Assembly: GCA_035621215.1 (NCBI GenBank)
Contig: CP141729.1
Coordinates: 1,572,944 to 1,636,943 of the forward strand
DNA length: 64,000 nt
Reading direction: 5' to 3'
Origin: Oscillospiraceae bacterium MB08-C2-2
GTDB taxonomy: Bacteria; Bacillota; Clostridia; Oscillospirales; Ruminococcaceae
Shown piece after piece: positions 36,582 to 44,325 of the stretch. A model generated the notes under the pieces. It searched no databases and was not told the DNA's origin. It worked only from the letters and a program-made list of their open reading frames with translations. Numbering within the stretch: the stretch's first letter is position 1; each line of letters opens with the position of its first letter. The translations under genes and the position numbers were made by a program.

Positions 36582-37643
36582 TTAATACTGCTTGATTAAA
36601 TTTGTCTGTTCCAAGGCACGAGCTGCACCTTGGGCCAAGGAACGCACTTCGTTGTCATCCGGGTTTACATACAAAGGCGCCATCCACTCCACCATCGGCT
36701 TTATATGTCCCATAAACCGTGTTGAATGAGCAAGACCGCCGGTGATGATGATGGCGTCGGGCTTGCCGCTCAAGGCCGCCGCAGCCGCTCCGATCCCTTT
36801 TCCAACCTGAAATGCCATGGCTCTAAAAATCAGCTCAGCGTGAGTATCTCCGTTTTGAATCATGGTTTCAATTTCAATGGCATTGTTTGCGTTTAAGTGA
36901 GCCTGTGTTCCCCCGCCGCCATTGATGATTTCCTTTAGCTCCTCCAAGGTGAGCTTATTTTTGATGCAAAACTCTGCCCATGCTTTGGCGGGAAGGGTTC
37001 CAACACGATCAAAGCCGAAGGGGCTATCCCCATGCAAGCCATTGGTCACATCGATCACTCTTCCGTGCTCATGTGAGGCAACCGAGATACCACTGCCCAA
37101 GTGCGTGATGACCAGATTGAGCTGCTCGTAGGTTCTGCCAATGCTTTTCGCATATTCCCGCCCCTTTGCCTTGTGGTTAAGAGCTTGAAAAAAGCTCACT
37201 CGCTCAATTTGGGGCAGCCCTGTAATTCTGGCCACATCAATCATTTCATCCACGCACGGTGGGTCTACTGTAAAGGCCGGTATGTTATGCTGTTTTGCAA
37301 TATCATATGCGATTTGACAGCCCAGCCCGCATGGGTGCATACCATATTTACCGCTTTTAGCATCTTGCAGCATTGCTTCATTGATTTCATAGGTGCCTGA
37401 TTTCAAAGGCTTTACAACAGGGCCTCTGGAGACAATCGCTGCAAAGTCTGTCAGCGAGAAGCCGCTCTTTTGCAAAAACTGTTCGACCGCCCTACGCCGG
37501 TAATCCAGCTGGTTCCACAGGCCGTCAATATCTTTCAGTTCTTGGCTGGGGTGCCTGATGGTCTGGGTAGTCAGCTCCTGCTCACCCAAATAAACGGCCA
37601 GCTTTGTGGAGGAGGCGCCTATGTTAATTACAAACAGAATCAT
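36582..37643 (-). CDS. buk: Butyrate kinase
   Basis: A 353-residue ASKHA-fold acyl kinase. It has the N-terminal VINIGASSTKLAVY phosphate loop, GSGISVASHEHGRVIDV and HLGSG adenosine/substrate motifs and the GGLAHS late motif. It makes ATP from butyryl (or isobutyryl/isovaleryl) phosphate. It lies between the aminotransferase and ptb genes, with gaps of about 12 and 10 bp. Confidence 0.93.
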   Translation of the reverse strand: MILFVINIGASSTKLAVYLGEQELTTQTIRHPSQELKDIDGLWNQLDYRRRAVEQFLQKSGFSLTDFAAIVSRGPVVKPLKSGTYEINEAMLQDAKSGKYGMHPCGLGCQIAYDIAKQHNIPAFTVDPPCVDEMIDVARITGLPQIERVSFFQALNHKAKGREYAKSIGRTYEQLNLVITHLGSGISVASHEHGRVIDVTNGLHGDSPFGFDRVGTLPAKAWAEFCIKNKLTLEELKEIINGGGGTQAHLNANNAIEIETMIQNGDTHAELIFRAMAFQVGKGIGAAAAALSGKPDAIIITGGLAHSTRFMGHIKPMVEWMAPLYVNPDDNEVRSLAQGAARALEQTNLIKQY

Positions 37644-37655
37644 TCAATCGCCTTC

Positions 37656-38825
37656 TTACCCTGTATATTTAATTCCCTTCATGGCATTGCGGATTCTTTC
37701 AAAGGCCGCATCCATCATTTGCTCGTCCCCGTTGCACGAAATGCGAACAAAGCGGTCACCATTGGTTCCAAAGGAAATGCCGGGCATCACCACCACCCTT
37801 GCTTCCTCTAAAATTTTCATAGAAAAATCAATGGAGCTCATGCCGGTTTCGCTGATATTGGCCATAATATAAAAGCTGCCCTTAGGCTTAATGCAGGAGA
37901 GCCCCGGCGTTTCGTTGATCAGCTTTGCGGTGTATGCGGTTCTTCTCGCATACAGCGTATTCATCATATCCACAAAGTATTGGCAGTCCTTGAGGGCGAT
38001 ATATCCGGCCCGTTGTGTAACCGCGTTAACCCCCATAACTGTATCGGTGGAAAGAACCGACAAAGCCGGAACAAACGAAGCAGGAGCCATAATGTAGCCC
38101 AAGCGCCAGCCGGTCATGGCATAGGTCTTGGAGAAGCCACCGATGGTAAAGGTTCTCTGGCTCATATTCGGCAGCGTGGCAAAGGAGGTGTGCGTGCCGT
38201 CATAAATAAGCGCTTCGTAAATTTCATCGGAAATGACAAACAAATTGTGTTTTTCCACAACTTGTGCTATTTTTTCCATTTCTTCCCGAGAAAGAACAGC
38301 ACCCGTGGGGTTACCGGGAGAATTTAAAATGACAACCTTGGTTTGGGGTGTAATAGCCTCTTCCAACTGTTTAGCCGTTAAATTAAACCCGTTCTCTTCC
38401 TTAACGGGAATCCCAACAAGCTTTCCGCCTAAGAATTTTACCTGATTGATATAGGAGGGGAAGCAGGGGTCGGTTGCAATGACCTCATCTCCGTTATCGA
38501 TGAATAGGCTCAGGATCATATTGAGTCCCTGAATGGCGCCGGAGGTAATGAGGATATTTTTAGCTTCCCAGTTCAGGCTGTGGTGCTTTTCCCAATAACG
38601 GCAGATTTCTTCTTTCAAATCCATATAGCCGGTCATGGGAGGATAATGGGTGTAACCATCCTTCAACGACTGAACCGCTACTTCAATCACTTCTTTGGGA
38701 GAGTCAAGATCAGGCTCGCCAACACCAAGGTTAATCAGGTTATTATACTGCATAGTGGCATTGAACATTTTCAGCATAGGTGAGGGCTGCATATTTTGAA
38801 ATTGAGCACGTAATTTTTCCGTCAT
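37656..38825 (-). CDS. PLP-dependent class I/II aminotransferase
   Basis: A 389-residue fold type I aminotransferase of the aspartate/aromatic group. It shows NSPGNPTGAVLSREE, SDEIYEALIYDG and the PLP lysine in GGFSKTYAMTGWRLGY. It is the first gene of the operon, with CAGGAGAG before ATG and a consensus promoter at 38884-38912. It would deaminate the amino acid imported by the nearby APC permease to a 2-keto acid. The specific amino acid is unknown. Confidence 0.9.
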   Translation of the reverse strand: MTEKLRAQFQNMQPSPMLKMFNATMQYNNLINLGVGEPDLDSPKEVIEVAVQSLKDGYTHYPPMTGYMDLKEEICRYWEKHHSLNWEAKNILITSGAIQGLNMILSLFIDNGDEVIATDPCFPSYINQVKFLGGKLVGIPVKEENGFNLTAKQLEEAITPQTKVVILNSPGNPTGAVLSREEMEKIAQVVEKHNLFVISDEIYEALIYDGTHTSFATLPNMSQRTFTIGGFSKTYAMTGWRLGYIMAPASFVPALSVLSTDTVMGVNAVTQRAGYIALKDCQYFVDMMNTLYARRTAYTAKLINETPGLSCIKPKGSFYIMANISETGMSSIDFSMKILEEARVVVMPGISFGTNGDRFVRISCNGDEQMMDAAFERIRNAMKGIKYTG

Positions 38826-38883
38826 AAAAACATCTCTCCTGTTTATTTAATAAAATTGACAAAAAGGGGTTTGGATATCTTAT

Positions 38884-38912
38884 ATTCTATTTAAATTGTT
38901 TAACGTTGTCAA
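38884..38912 (-). promoter_or_regulatory. Sigma-A promoter of the aminotransferase operon
   Basis: TTGACA (38907-38912) and TAGAAT (38884-38889) on the minus strand are separated by exactly 17 bp, about 60 bp before the aminotransferase ATG. It lies in the 222-bp divergent region shared with the MerR-XRE-cupin gene, a natural place for control by that regulator. Confidence 0.8.
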
Positions 38913-39047
38913 TAGCTTTAATATAGTTAAGAAAATTTCTATCGATGTGACAAATTCATTAACTTATATTTGTGTATAAATGGTTGATGTTGAATATCTG
39001 CTCCATTTGATATACAATGGGGATATGAAATCATAAGGGGCTACGGA

Positions 39048-39902
39048 ATGGAAAACGAAATTGTATGCAATATTAAGGAAGCCGCAGAGCAGGTTGGCGT
39101 AAGCCCCGGCACAATCCGGAACTGGGAAAAAGACGGCTTGTTTTCGGCCCATAGGAACAGCAGTAACTATCGGATTTACCGCTTTCAGGATATCGAATAT
39201 TTAAAAAAGCTGAAAAGTTATTCCATTGATCAGAAGCTGAATATTCAAGCCATTAAAAAATTAATGGAAACGGATCTCAGCTTTGTTTATTCGGGGTTTC
39301 CTTCTGAGAGCAATTCCAAATCAGGAGACGAAATTTCGGCTTTCTCCATAAAGAAAAAAGAGCTTTTTGAAAAGTGGAAAGGGATCCGGGAGCGCCGCAA
39401 ATTGACCTTGGAAGATGTCAGCAAGGCAACCGGCATCTCTATTTCCTATTTAAGCCGCATCGAAAATATGAATGCCAATGTATCGTTGGAAATCATTAAC
39501 ATACTGGCAGACTATTATGGCGAAACCTTGACCTATTTTTATGAAACAACTGCGTTTGCGGAAGAATTTATGGTCCGGGAAAAGGAACGCTGCCAGATTG
39601 AATCCAGTCTGAAAGGGGTTTGCATTGAATCCCTGATCAACCGAAAAAACACGGTGATGCGCCCCACCATTTTTACGGTATTGCCAAAATCGGGGCAAAC
39701 CCATTTCCATAGTCACAGGGGAGAAGAGTTTATTTTTGTTCTTGAGGGACAGGTTACCGTTACCCTTGAGGACGATAAAGAATATATCCTCCACCAAAAT
39801 GACTCGGTGAGCTTCCCCTCGCTTACCAAGCATAAATGGCAAAATACATCCAATCAAATATGCAAGCTGATTTGGGTACATTCGCCCCTTAATGCCACTT
39901 AA
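39048..39902 (+). CDS. MerR-XRE-cupin three-domain transcriptional regulator
   Basis: This 284-residue protein combines three modules. Residues 7-70 are a MerR-type winged helix (IKEAAEQVGVSPGTIRNWEKDGLF, with YRIYRFQDIEYL). Residues 112-165 are an XRE-type helix-turn-helix (RRKLTLEDVSKATGISISYLSRIEN). Residues 205-280 are a cupin with metal-type histidines in THFHSH and the Glu pair in GEEFIFVLEG. XRE-cupin proteins commonly sense a small metabolite, so the cupin may read an amino acid or product of the divergent operon. It has AAGGGG before ATG and its own terminator. Confidence 0.88.
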   Translation: MENEIVCNIKEAAEQVGVSPGTIRNWEKDGLFSAHRNSSNYRIYRFQDIEYLKKLKSYSIDQKLNIQAIKKLMETDLSFVYSGFPSESNSKSGDEISAFSIKKKELFEKWKGIRERRKLTLEDVSKATGISISYLSRIENMNANVSLEIINILADYYGETLTYFYETTAFAEEFMVREKERCQIESSLKGVCIESLINRKNTVMRPTIFTVLPKSGQTHFHSHRGEEFIFVLEGQVTVTLEDDKEYILHQNDSVSFPSLTKHKWQNTSNQICKLIWVHSPLNAT

Positions 39903-39905
39903 AAC

Positions 39906-39942
39906 AAAAGCATCGCCCCGTTGAAAGCGGGGCGATGCTTTT
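39906..39942 (+). terminator. Terminator after the MerR-XRE-cupin gene
   Basis: AAAAGCATCGCCCCG (39906-39920) pairs perfectly with 39928-39942 around a seven-base loop, followed by GTTTTGTT. It separates the convergent regulator and permease genes. Confidence 0.9.
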
Positions 39943-39984
39943 GTTTTGTTGGAGAATAAACCACTGGCTGTACTAAGAGGAGGT

Positions 39985-41445
39985 CTATTTTATGAGCATT
40001 TTAATAATGGAGATAATGGCGCCAACCACAAAGACGGCCATGAGTGCATAGTCGTATTTATGCTGGAACACATCCTTTTTGCAGTCCTTCTGGTGTTTAA
40101 CATAGAGGAAAACCGAAATGGAAAACAGAATGGTAGTCATCATTAAGCGTGACAACCCCGCGGAATAGATGAGCCATAAGCCATAAATGCTGCCTAACAC
40201 GGCTATGCATTTTTGAACAAGCATCTGCCCCTGGGAAAGGGATGAAAAATCTCCATCCTTCTTAAAAACCACAACGACATAATACAAGCAGCTCAAAAAA
40301 TACGGAATCATAATCATACTTGCCGATATTCCATAAAAGAACTGGTAGGTAGAGGCGCTGAAATAGGTTATAACCAAAAATATTTGGACAATACCCGTGG
40401 AAATCAGCGCGCTATTCACAGGCGAGCCACTTTGATTTTCCTTTGCGAAAACCGAGAGGAAGGTTCCTTGTTTAGCCGCAGTATTTGGGATATGCGAAGA
40501 AACAATGGTGATGCCCAAAGCGGCTCCGATTAAGGAGATAATCACGCCCAGGCTGATCAGAGAAGCGCCCCAGTCTCCGACAATTTCCCGCATGATACCA
40601 CCCATAGAAGGGTTGGGAAGCGCTGCAAGCTGCTCCTGGCTTAAAACACCCATGCTGAGAATTGAGATGAGGATATAGAGAAACAAAACGCCAAAAAATG
40701 CTGTGACGACAGCTTTGCCAACATCCCTCATCTTTTTTGCTTTTTCGGATAAAGCAACCGAAGCCTCTATGCCTATAAATGCCCACACGGTAACCGTTGA
40801 GGTTGCCCGCACCTGATCAATAAACGGGATGGTTCCATTGCCCCAAAAATTCTCCATAAAAATCTCTGCCTTAAATTTAGAAAGAAGAATGATTGAAACC
40901 ATGAAAACAAAAATGGGGATAACTTTCGCAATCGTTACCACAACGTTCACAAAAGATGCATTTCGAATCCCCGAACATACAAGAGCGCACAAAAGCCAGA
41001 AAAAAATCGATGCACTGATAATGGACAGCAGGTTATTTCCATTACCGAAAGCCGGAATGAAGTGCCCTATTGAGCCGAACAGGAGAGTGGCATACGAAAC
41101 ATTGCATAAAACAACGCTAATCCAATATCCGTATGTCGTCGAAAACCCAACAAAATCCCCCCAGCCCGCTTGGGCGTAAGTAGAAATGCCGCCTACAATC
41201 TCCGGTTTGGAACGATTCAAGCCAAAAATGCTTAAAATAAGTCCCACCATTCCGACACCGCAAACCAGCCAACCAACGATGACGGCTCCGGTATTGGCCC
41301 CATTTGCTGCCATATCTCCTGCTAATGTAAATACGCCGCTGCCAATTGTCGTACCCATTGAAACTGCGATGAGGCCAACCAGACCTAATTTCTTAGAATG
41401 ACTATTTCCATCCAAAGCCAACAATCCCTTTTTATAGTTTTCCAA
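39985..41445 (-). CDS. APC family amino acid permease
   Basis: A permease of about 485 residues in the amino acid-polyamine-organocation superfamily, with twelve or more helices. The first helix has SMGTTIGSGVFTLAGDMA, the substrate-backbone binding motif, and FIGIEASVALSEKAK is the family helix-6 region. The start is uncertain: a consensus promoter at 41500-41528 excludes the longest frame, and a TTG at 41445 or 41415 is the likely start. It probably supplies the amino acid used by the neighbouring operon. Confidence 0.85.
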   Translation of the reverse strand: MENYKKGLLALDGNSHSKKLGLVGLIAVSMGTTIGSGVFTLAGDMAANGANTGAVIVGWLVCGVGMVGLILSIFGLNRSKPEIVGGISTYAQAGWGDFVGFSTTYGYWISVVLCNVSYATLLFGSIGHFIPAFGNGNNLLSIISASIFFWLLCALVCSGIRNASFVNVVVTIAKVIPIFVFMVSIILLSKFKAEIFMENFWGNGTIPFIDQVRATSTVTVWAFIGIEASVALSEKAKKMRDVGKAVVTAFFGVLFLYILISILSMGVLSQEQLAALPNPSMGGIMREIVGDWGASLISLGVIISLIGAALGITIVSSHIPNTAAKQGTFLSVFAKENQSGSPVNSALISTGIVQIFLVITYFSASTYQFFYGISASMIMIPYFLSCLYYVVVVFKKDGDFSSLSQGQMLVQKCIAVLGSIYGLWLIYSAGLSRLMMTTILFSISVFLYVKHQKDCKKDVFQHKYDYALMAVFVVGAIISIIKMLIK

Positions 41446-41484
41446 AACCCCTTTTGAATCGACTATATTTGGATGATGACTACT

Positions 41485-41495
41485 ATGAACTTCAT
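41485..41495. promoter_or_regulatory. Palindrome in permease leader
   Basis: ATGAA-C-TTCAT lies just downstream of the -10 of the permease promoter, where a bound repressor would block transcription. Confidence 0.4.
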
Positions 41496-41499
41496 CACA

Positions 41500-41528
41500 A
41501 TAGTAATATATTTTCCTATTGTTGTCAA
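41500..41528 (-). promoter_or_regulatory. Sigma-A promoter of APC permease gene
   Basis: TTGACA (41523-41528) and TACTAT (41500-41505) on the minus strand have a 17-bp spacer. It places the transcript start near 41493 and so rules out start codons upstream of that. Confidence 0.78.
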
Positions 41529-41620
41529 TACGTTTTATAATGTTAAACAAAATACTTCTTTATTTGCTTGTGTAGGTTCAAGTCATATTTTAATGGATTG
41601 GACTTTTTGATACATATGAA

Positions 41621-41656
41621 AAAGGACTTTCTGAAATCAACTTCAGAAAGTCCTTT
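41621..41656 (-). terminator. Isolated rho-independent terminator (possible former ssrA terminator)
   Basis: AAAGGACTTTCTGAA (41621-41635) pairs perfectly over 15 bp with 41642-41656; on the minus strand it ends in a T-run. It lies 55 bp beyond the ssrA-3'-end-like sequence at 41711 in the direction tmRNA is transcribed, so it may be the original ssrA terminator separated from the gene by an insertion. Confidence 0.6.
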
Positions 41657-41710
41657 AGGCCGTTTGCGCAAAGGCTTTGAGGGCCCTCCATACAAACTAA
41701 CTATTCTTTT

Positions 41711-41735
41711 GGTGGAGGAGATGGAAATTGAACTG
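41711..41735 (-). other. ssrA 3'-end-like sequence, candidate attachment site
   Basis: GGTGGAGGAGA is followed after three scattered mismatches by AATTGAAC, matching the intact tmRNA 3' end at 53449 in 21 of the first 23 bases and in the same orientation. Upstream tmRNA sequence is absent. This is what a site-specific integration at the 3' end of ssrA leaves at the far side of an island. The surrounding stretch 41530-42032 shows no supported gene, although short frames are open. Confidence 0.55.
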
Positions 41736-42032
41736 CTCCGGCTTCCATTCCACTTCATGATATCCAGCCTTGCCCTCTCACCTATTTTCCTTATTAGTGT
41801 GCCAGTTTTCTGTAGGTTATCTTCGAATGGCTACCTAATAATTCCAGACTGGTTTATAGCGTATCTTTTGGTTTGTGCAACTTTTTATGCAGCTAATTAT
41901 CTCGGCCATTTTGACCAAATTTTTATAGGAACGCTTCTCCTTATAAGTACCTGAGGTATTCTGTGCAGCATGAAGGATATGAAAAATACAAATAACATTT
42001 TCTCTCTCATGAACACGAGGGTATGATCACTC

Positions 42033-42170
42033 TTAATAATAACTCTGGTGTAGGTTTTCCGCATATTTTGAAAAATCTATCGCATATTCAAAATGTGGTA
42101 GGTTAAGATTTGGCTTCACCTCAAAAAACTGCATATACACTTTCTGCTGTTGTTTTGGATCGGAAGGCAT
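42033..42170 (-). CDS. Possible 45-residue small protein
   Basis: A short frame starts MPSDPKQQQKVYMQFF and ends YAENLHQSYY, beginning 21 bases after the response regulator stop. It is Gln-, Tyr- and Lys-rich without a membrane segment. No clear ribosome site is seen, so it may be non-coding or a gene remnant. No family is recognised. Confidence 0.3.
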   Translation of the reverse strand: MPSDPKQQQKVYMQFFEVKPNLNLPHFEYAIDFSKYAENLHQSYY

Positions 42171-42190
42171 TGTAAAGCCGTAAATGAAAG

Positions 42191-42775
42191 TTATCGTAAC
42201 CGCTTTAACCACAAATGCAGCAGTTCTCCTTGATTTTTTATACCGAGTTTTTTGTAGATACTGGTCTTTTGATTGGCAATCGTTTTATGGGATGAGAGCG
42301 TATAGGTATCGTTGTCGATAATAGCATCAAATACAGTACGCTCAGCGGGGGAAAGCTGTGCCAATATCAGTGAATTAATCAAATATAGCTGCGGTGTATG
42401 CCCATTTAGGGTTTTACGGATCGTTTCCGCTATAATATTAAACTGGCTTTTAAAAATATAACCCGATGCCATGCTTTTTACGCATGAATCCACCACGATG
42501 TGCGGGTTTTCATGGGATGTCAAGATAATGACTGCGGCGTCTGTCCGGCGACATATTTCACGCGAGATTTCAATGCCTTCCAATCCAGCGGTTGAAAGAC
42601 ACAGATCCATCAATACGATATCCGGCTGCAGCTCAGAGCAAAGCTGGAGTGCATCCTCTCTGCCGCCGGCACAGCAAACCAGCTCAAGATCCGGTTCACA
42701 CTCGGCCAGGCGCCTAACCAGGAAAATGAAGTCTTGGTCATCTTCCACCAACATGAAGCGGATTTTATCGCTCAT
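42191..42775 (-). CDS. Response regulator with LuxR-type HTH
   Basis: A 194-residue two-component response regulator. The receiver has Glu11-Asp12, the phospho-acceptor Asp57 in IVLMDLCL, Thr86 in ILTS and Lys109 in YIFKS. The C-terminal LuxR-like helix-turn-helix (about 141-190) starts LSPAERTVFDAI and contains HKTIANQKTSIYKKLGI. The start at 42775 lies inside the end of the kinase gene (11-bp overlap). It is presumably phosphorylated by that kinase and is the best candidate activator of the divergent dynamin operon. Confidence 0.9.
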   Translation of the reverse strand: MSDKIRFMLVEDDQDFIFLVRRLAECEPDLELVCCAGGREDALQLCSELQPDIVLMDLCLSTAGLEGIEISREICRRTDAAVIILTSHENPHIVVDSCVKSMASGYIFKSQFNIIAETIRKTLNGHTPQLYLINSLILAQLSPAERTVFDAIIDNDTYTLSSHKTIANQKTSIYKKLGIKNQGELLHLWLKRLR

Positions 42776-44183
42776 AGAATGCCCCCCATATAGAGCGCCT
42801 CTGCTTGGGAAAATACAAGGTGAATGCAGCGCCCTCGCCAATCTTGCTTTGTATATCAATATAGCCGTTGTGCTGCTTCATCACATTGAAGCAGTAGGAT
42901 AGGCCAAGTCCAAAATGCTTATTGGCTGTTTTGGTGCTGAAATACGGTTCGAATATTCTGCGCAGATCCTCCTGCGGGATACCGCCCCCGGAATCTTTGA
43001 TAAGAAGTGCCTGATATTTACGGGAGGCATCTCCTTTAAAAACAATGGCAATGGTTCCGCAGTGATTCATGGCGTCAATGGCGTTGTAGATAATATTATT
43101 CAGCACTTCTATTAAATGGTCCCTGTCGCACAGGACCATTTCTTCACCGCATAAAACATCGAAGATTATTTCGGGCCCGCCGTACTCCCTACAGATGTGG
43201 ACAGAGCTTTCAATGATTTCTTTGGCCAGGCATAGTTTTCGATCGAGTACAATATCACTGGCATACAGCTGTGTTTTATAAACAAACTGCTTTAAATGCT
43301 CGGTAGAGCGGCCAATAATTTTCAGTTCTTCCGGCGTATCCCCGTTTAGCTGCAAGGTTAAGTACTGCATACACCATTCAATTTTAGTCAATTCATTTTT
43401 TAAAATGTGACTTGTATACCGTGCGCCCTTATCAATCTCCTGCTTGGAGATATCCCATTTGTAGGGTTCACCCCTCAGGCGAATACCCATCATTCCTTCG
43501 CGGAAAGCAGCTACAAGATAGAATACAAGGATGATACCCATCAGATAGGTGTTCCCTTGCCAAACTTTAAAAAATGCCTGTATCCGCAAAGAATGAATAA
43601 CGAATATCGTTATAAGCCAGAACCATACAGGCGGCAGCACAACAAAGGAGATGCGCCGTTTTTCACGCCGACTGGCTGACCATTTTTCACCCAATACCGA
43701 TTTGATCATCAGAACCGTAACCAGCACACCATAAGTAAGATTATATACAGTGACGGTGTACCAGAATATCAAACTTGTTTGCTGAAGCTCCCGTGTTCTG
43801 AGCGGTGGAAAGATCAGCATCAGTATCAGCGGAAAGCACAGCGCAACAGCTTTAAAAAGCCGAAAGCGCTTGGGCAGTATGGGATGCGCTTCATAAAAAT
43901 ACAGCGCAAATACAAACAGACAGGGCATGACATAGTGATACAGCACCGATGTCATAAGACTGTAGACACAGGCGGCAATGATTTCGAGACGGGGCGCACG
44001 TGTTGTGAGCATCAACTGTGGGAGAACATCGTAAAACAGAACCTCTTTCAACGTTCCCAAGCTGAAAACAAGGCCGCTGACAGCAAGCCAACGGTTTGTT
44101 TTGCTGCACCTGTCCGAAAGATATATGATCAGAGAAAGTAACCAAAGGACTGCTGTAAATGCCATATTACTCATCACTTTCAT
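42765..44183 (-). CDS. Seven-helix membrane sensor histidine kinase
   Basis: A 472-residue kinase. Residues 1-230 hold about seven hydrophobic helices with short loops, so the signal is probably sensed in or at the membrane. A cytoplasmic kinase core follows: phospho-acceptor His259 in SHILKNELTKIEW, N-box NNIIYNAIDAM, G-box DSGGGIP, F-box YFSTK and second G-box FGLGLSYC. The HxxKNxL form of the H-box is found in kinases with a membrane sensor. It overlaps the response regulator gene. It is divergent from the dynamin operon, with 142 bp between the likely starts. Confidence 0.9.
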   Translation of the reverse strand: MKVMSNMAFTAVLWLLSLIIYLSDRCSKTNRWLAVSGLVFSLGTLKEVLFYDVLPQLMLTTRAPRLEIIAACVYSLMTSVLYHYVMPCLFVFALYFYEAHPILPKRFRLFKAVALCFPLILMLIFPPLRTRELQQTSLIFWYTVTVYNLTYGVLVTVLMIKSVLGEKWSASRREKRRISFVVLPPVWFWLITIFVIHSLRIQAFFKVWQGNTYLMGIILVFYLVAAFREGMMGIRLRGEPYKWDISKQEIDKGARYTSHILKNELTKIEWCMQYLTLQLNGDTPEELKIIGRSTEHLKQFVYKTQLYASDIVLDRKLCLAKEIIESSVHICREYGGPEIIFDVLCGEEMVLCDRDHLIEVLNNIIYNAIDAMNHCGTIAIVFKGDASRKYQALLIKDSGGGIPQEDLRRIFEPYFSTKTANKHFGLGLSYCFNVMKQHNGYIDIQSKIGEGAAFTLYFPKQRRSIWGAFYER

Positions 44184-44197
44184 GTCGCTACATTATA

Positions 44198-44208
44198 GGT
44201 ATCATACC
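44198..44208. promoter_or_regulatory. Palindrome next to kinase -10
   Basis: GGTAT-C-ATACC adjoins TATAAT (44193-44198, minus strand), the probable -10 of the kinase gene. It could serve autoregulation of the two-component system. Confidence 0.35.
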
Positions 44209-44248
44209 ATAAAAAAACACTGAAACCTACGAAAATCTTGTGCCTATA

Positions 44249-44267
44249 TTCCTAATATTTTTAGGAA
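44249..44267. promoter_or_regulatory. Inverted repeat upstream of dynamin operon
   Basis: TTCCTAA-N5-TTAGGAA, with perfect 7-bp arms, lies in the divergent region about 60-77 bp before the dynamin start at 44326 and near the -35 position of a TATGAT -10 at 44288. Its place and symmetry suit a dimeric LuxR-type response regulator. Confidence 0.5.
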
Positions 44268-44325
44268 CACAGCGTGGTTTAATCGTGCTATGATGGCTTC
44301 AAACAAGTCTTGGGGATGGTTTGAC

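Noticed and set aside
41568-41954. 128-codon plus-strand frame across the ssrA-like site
   Set aside because: Runs through a terminator and the ssrA-like sequence; no start signal or family.
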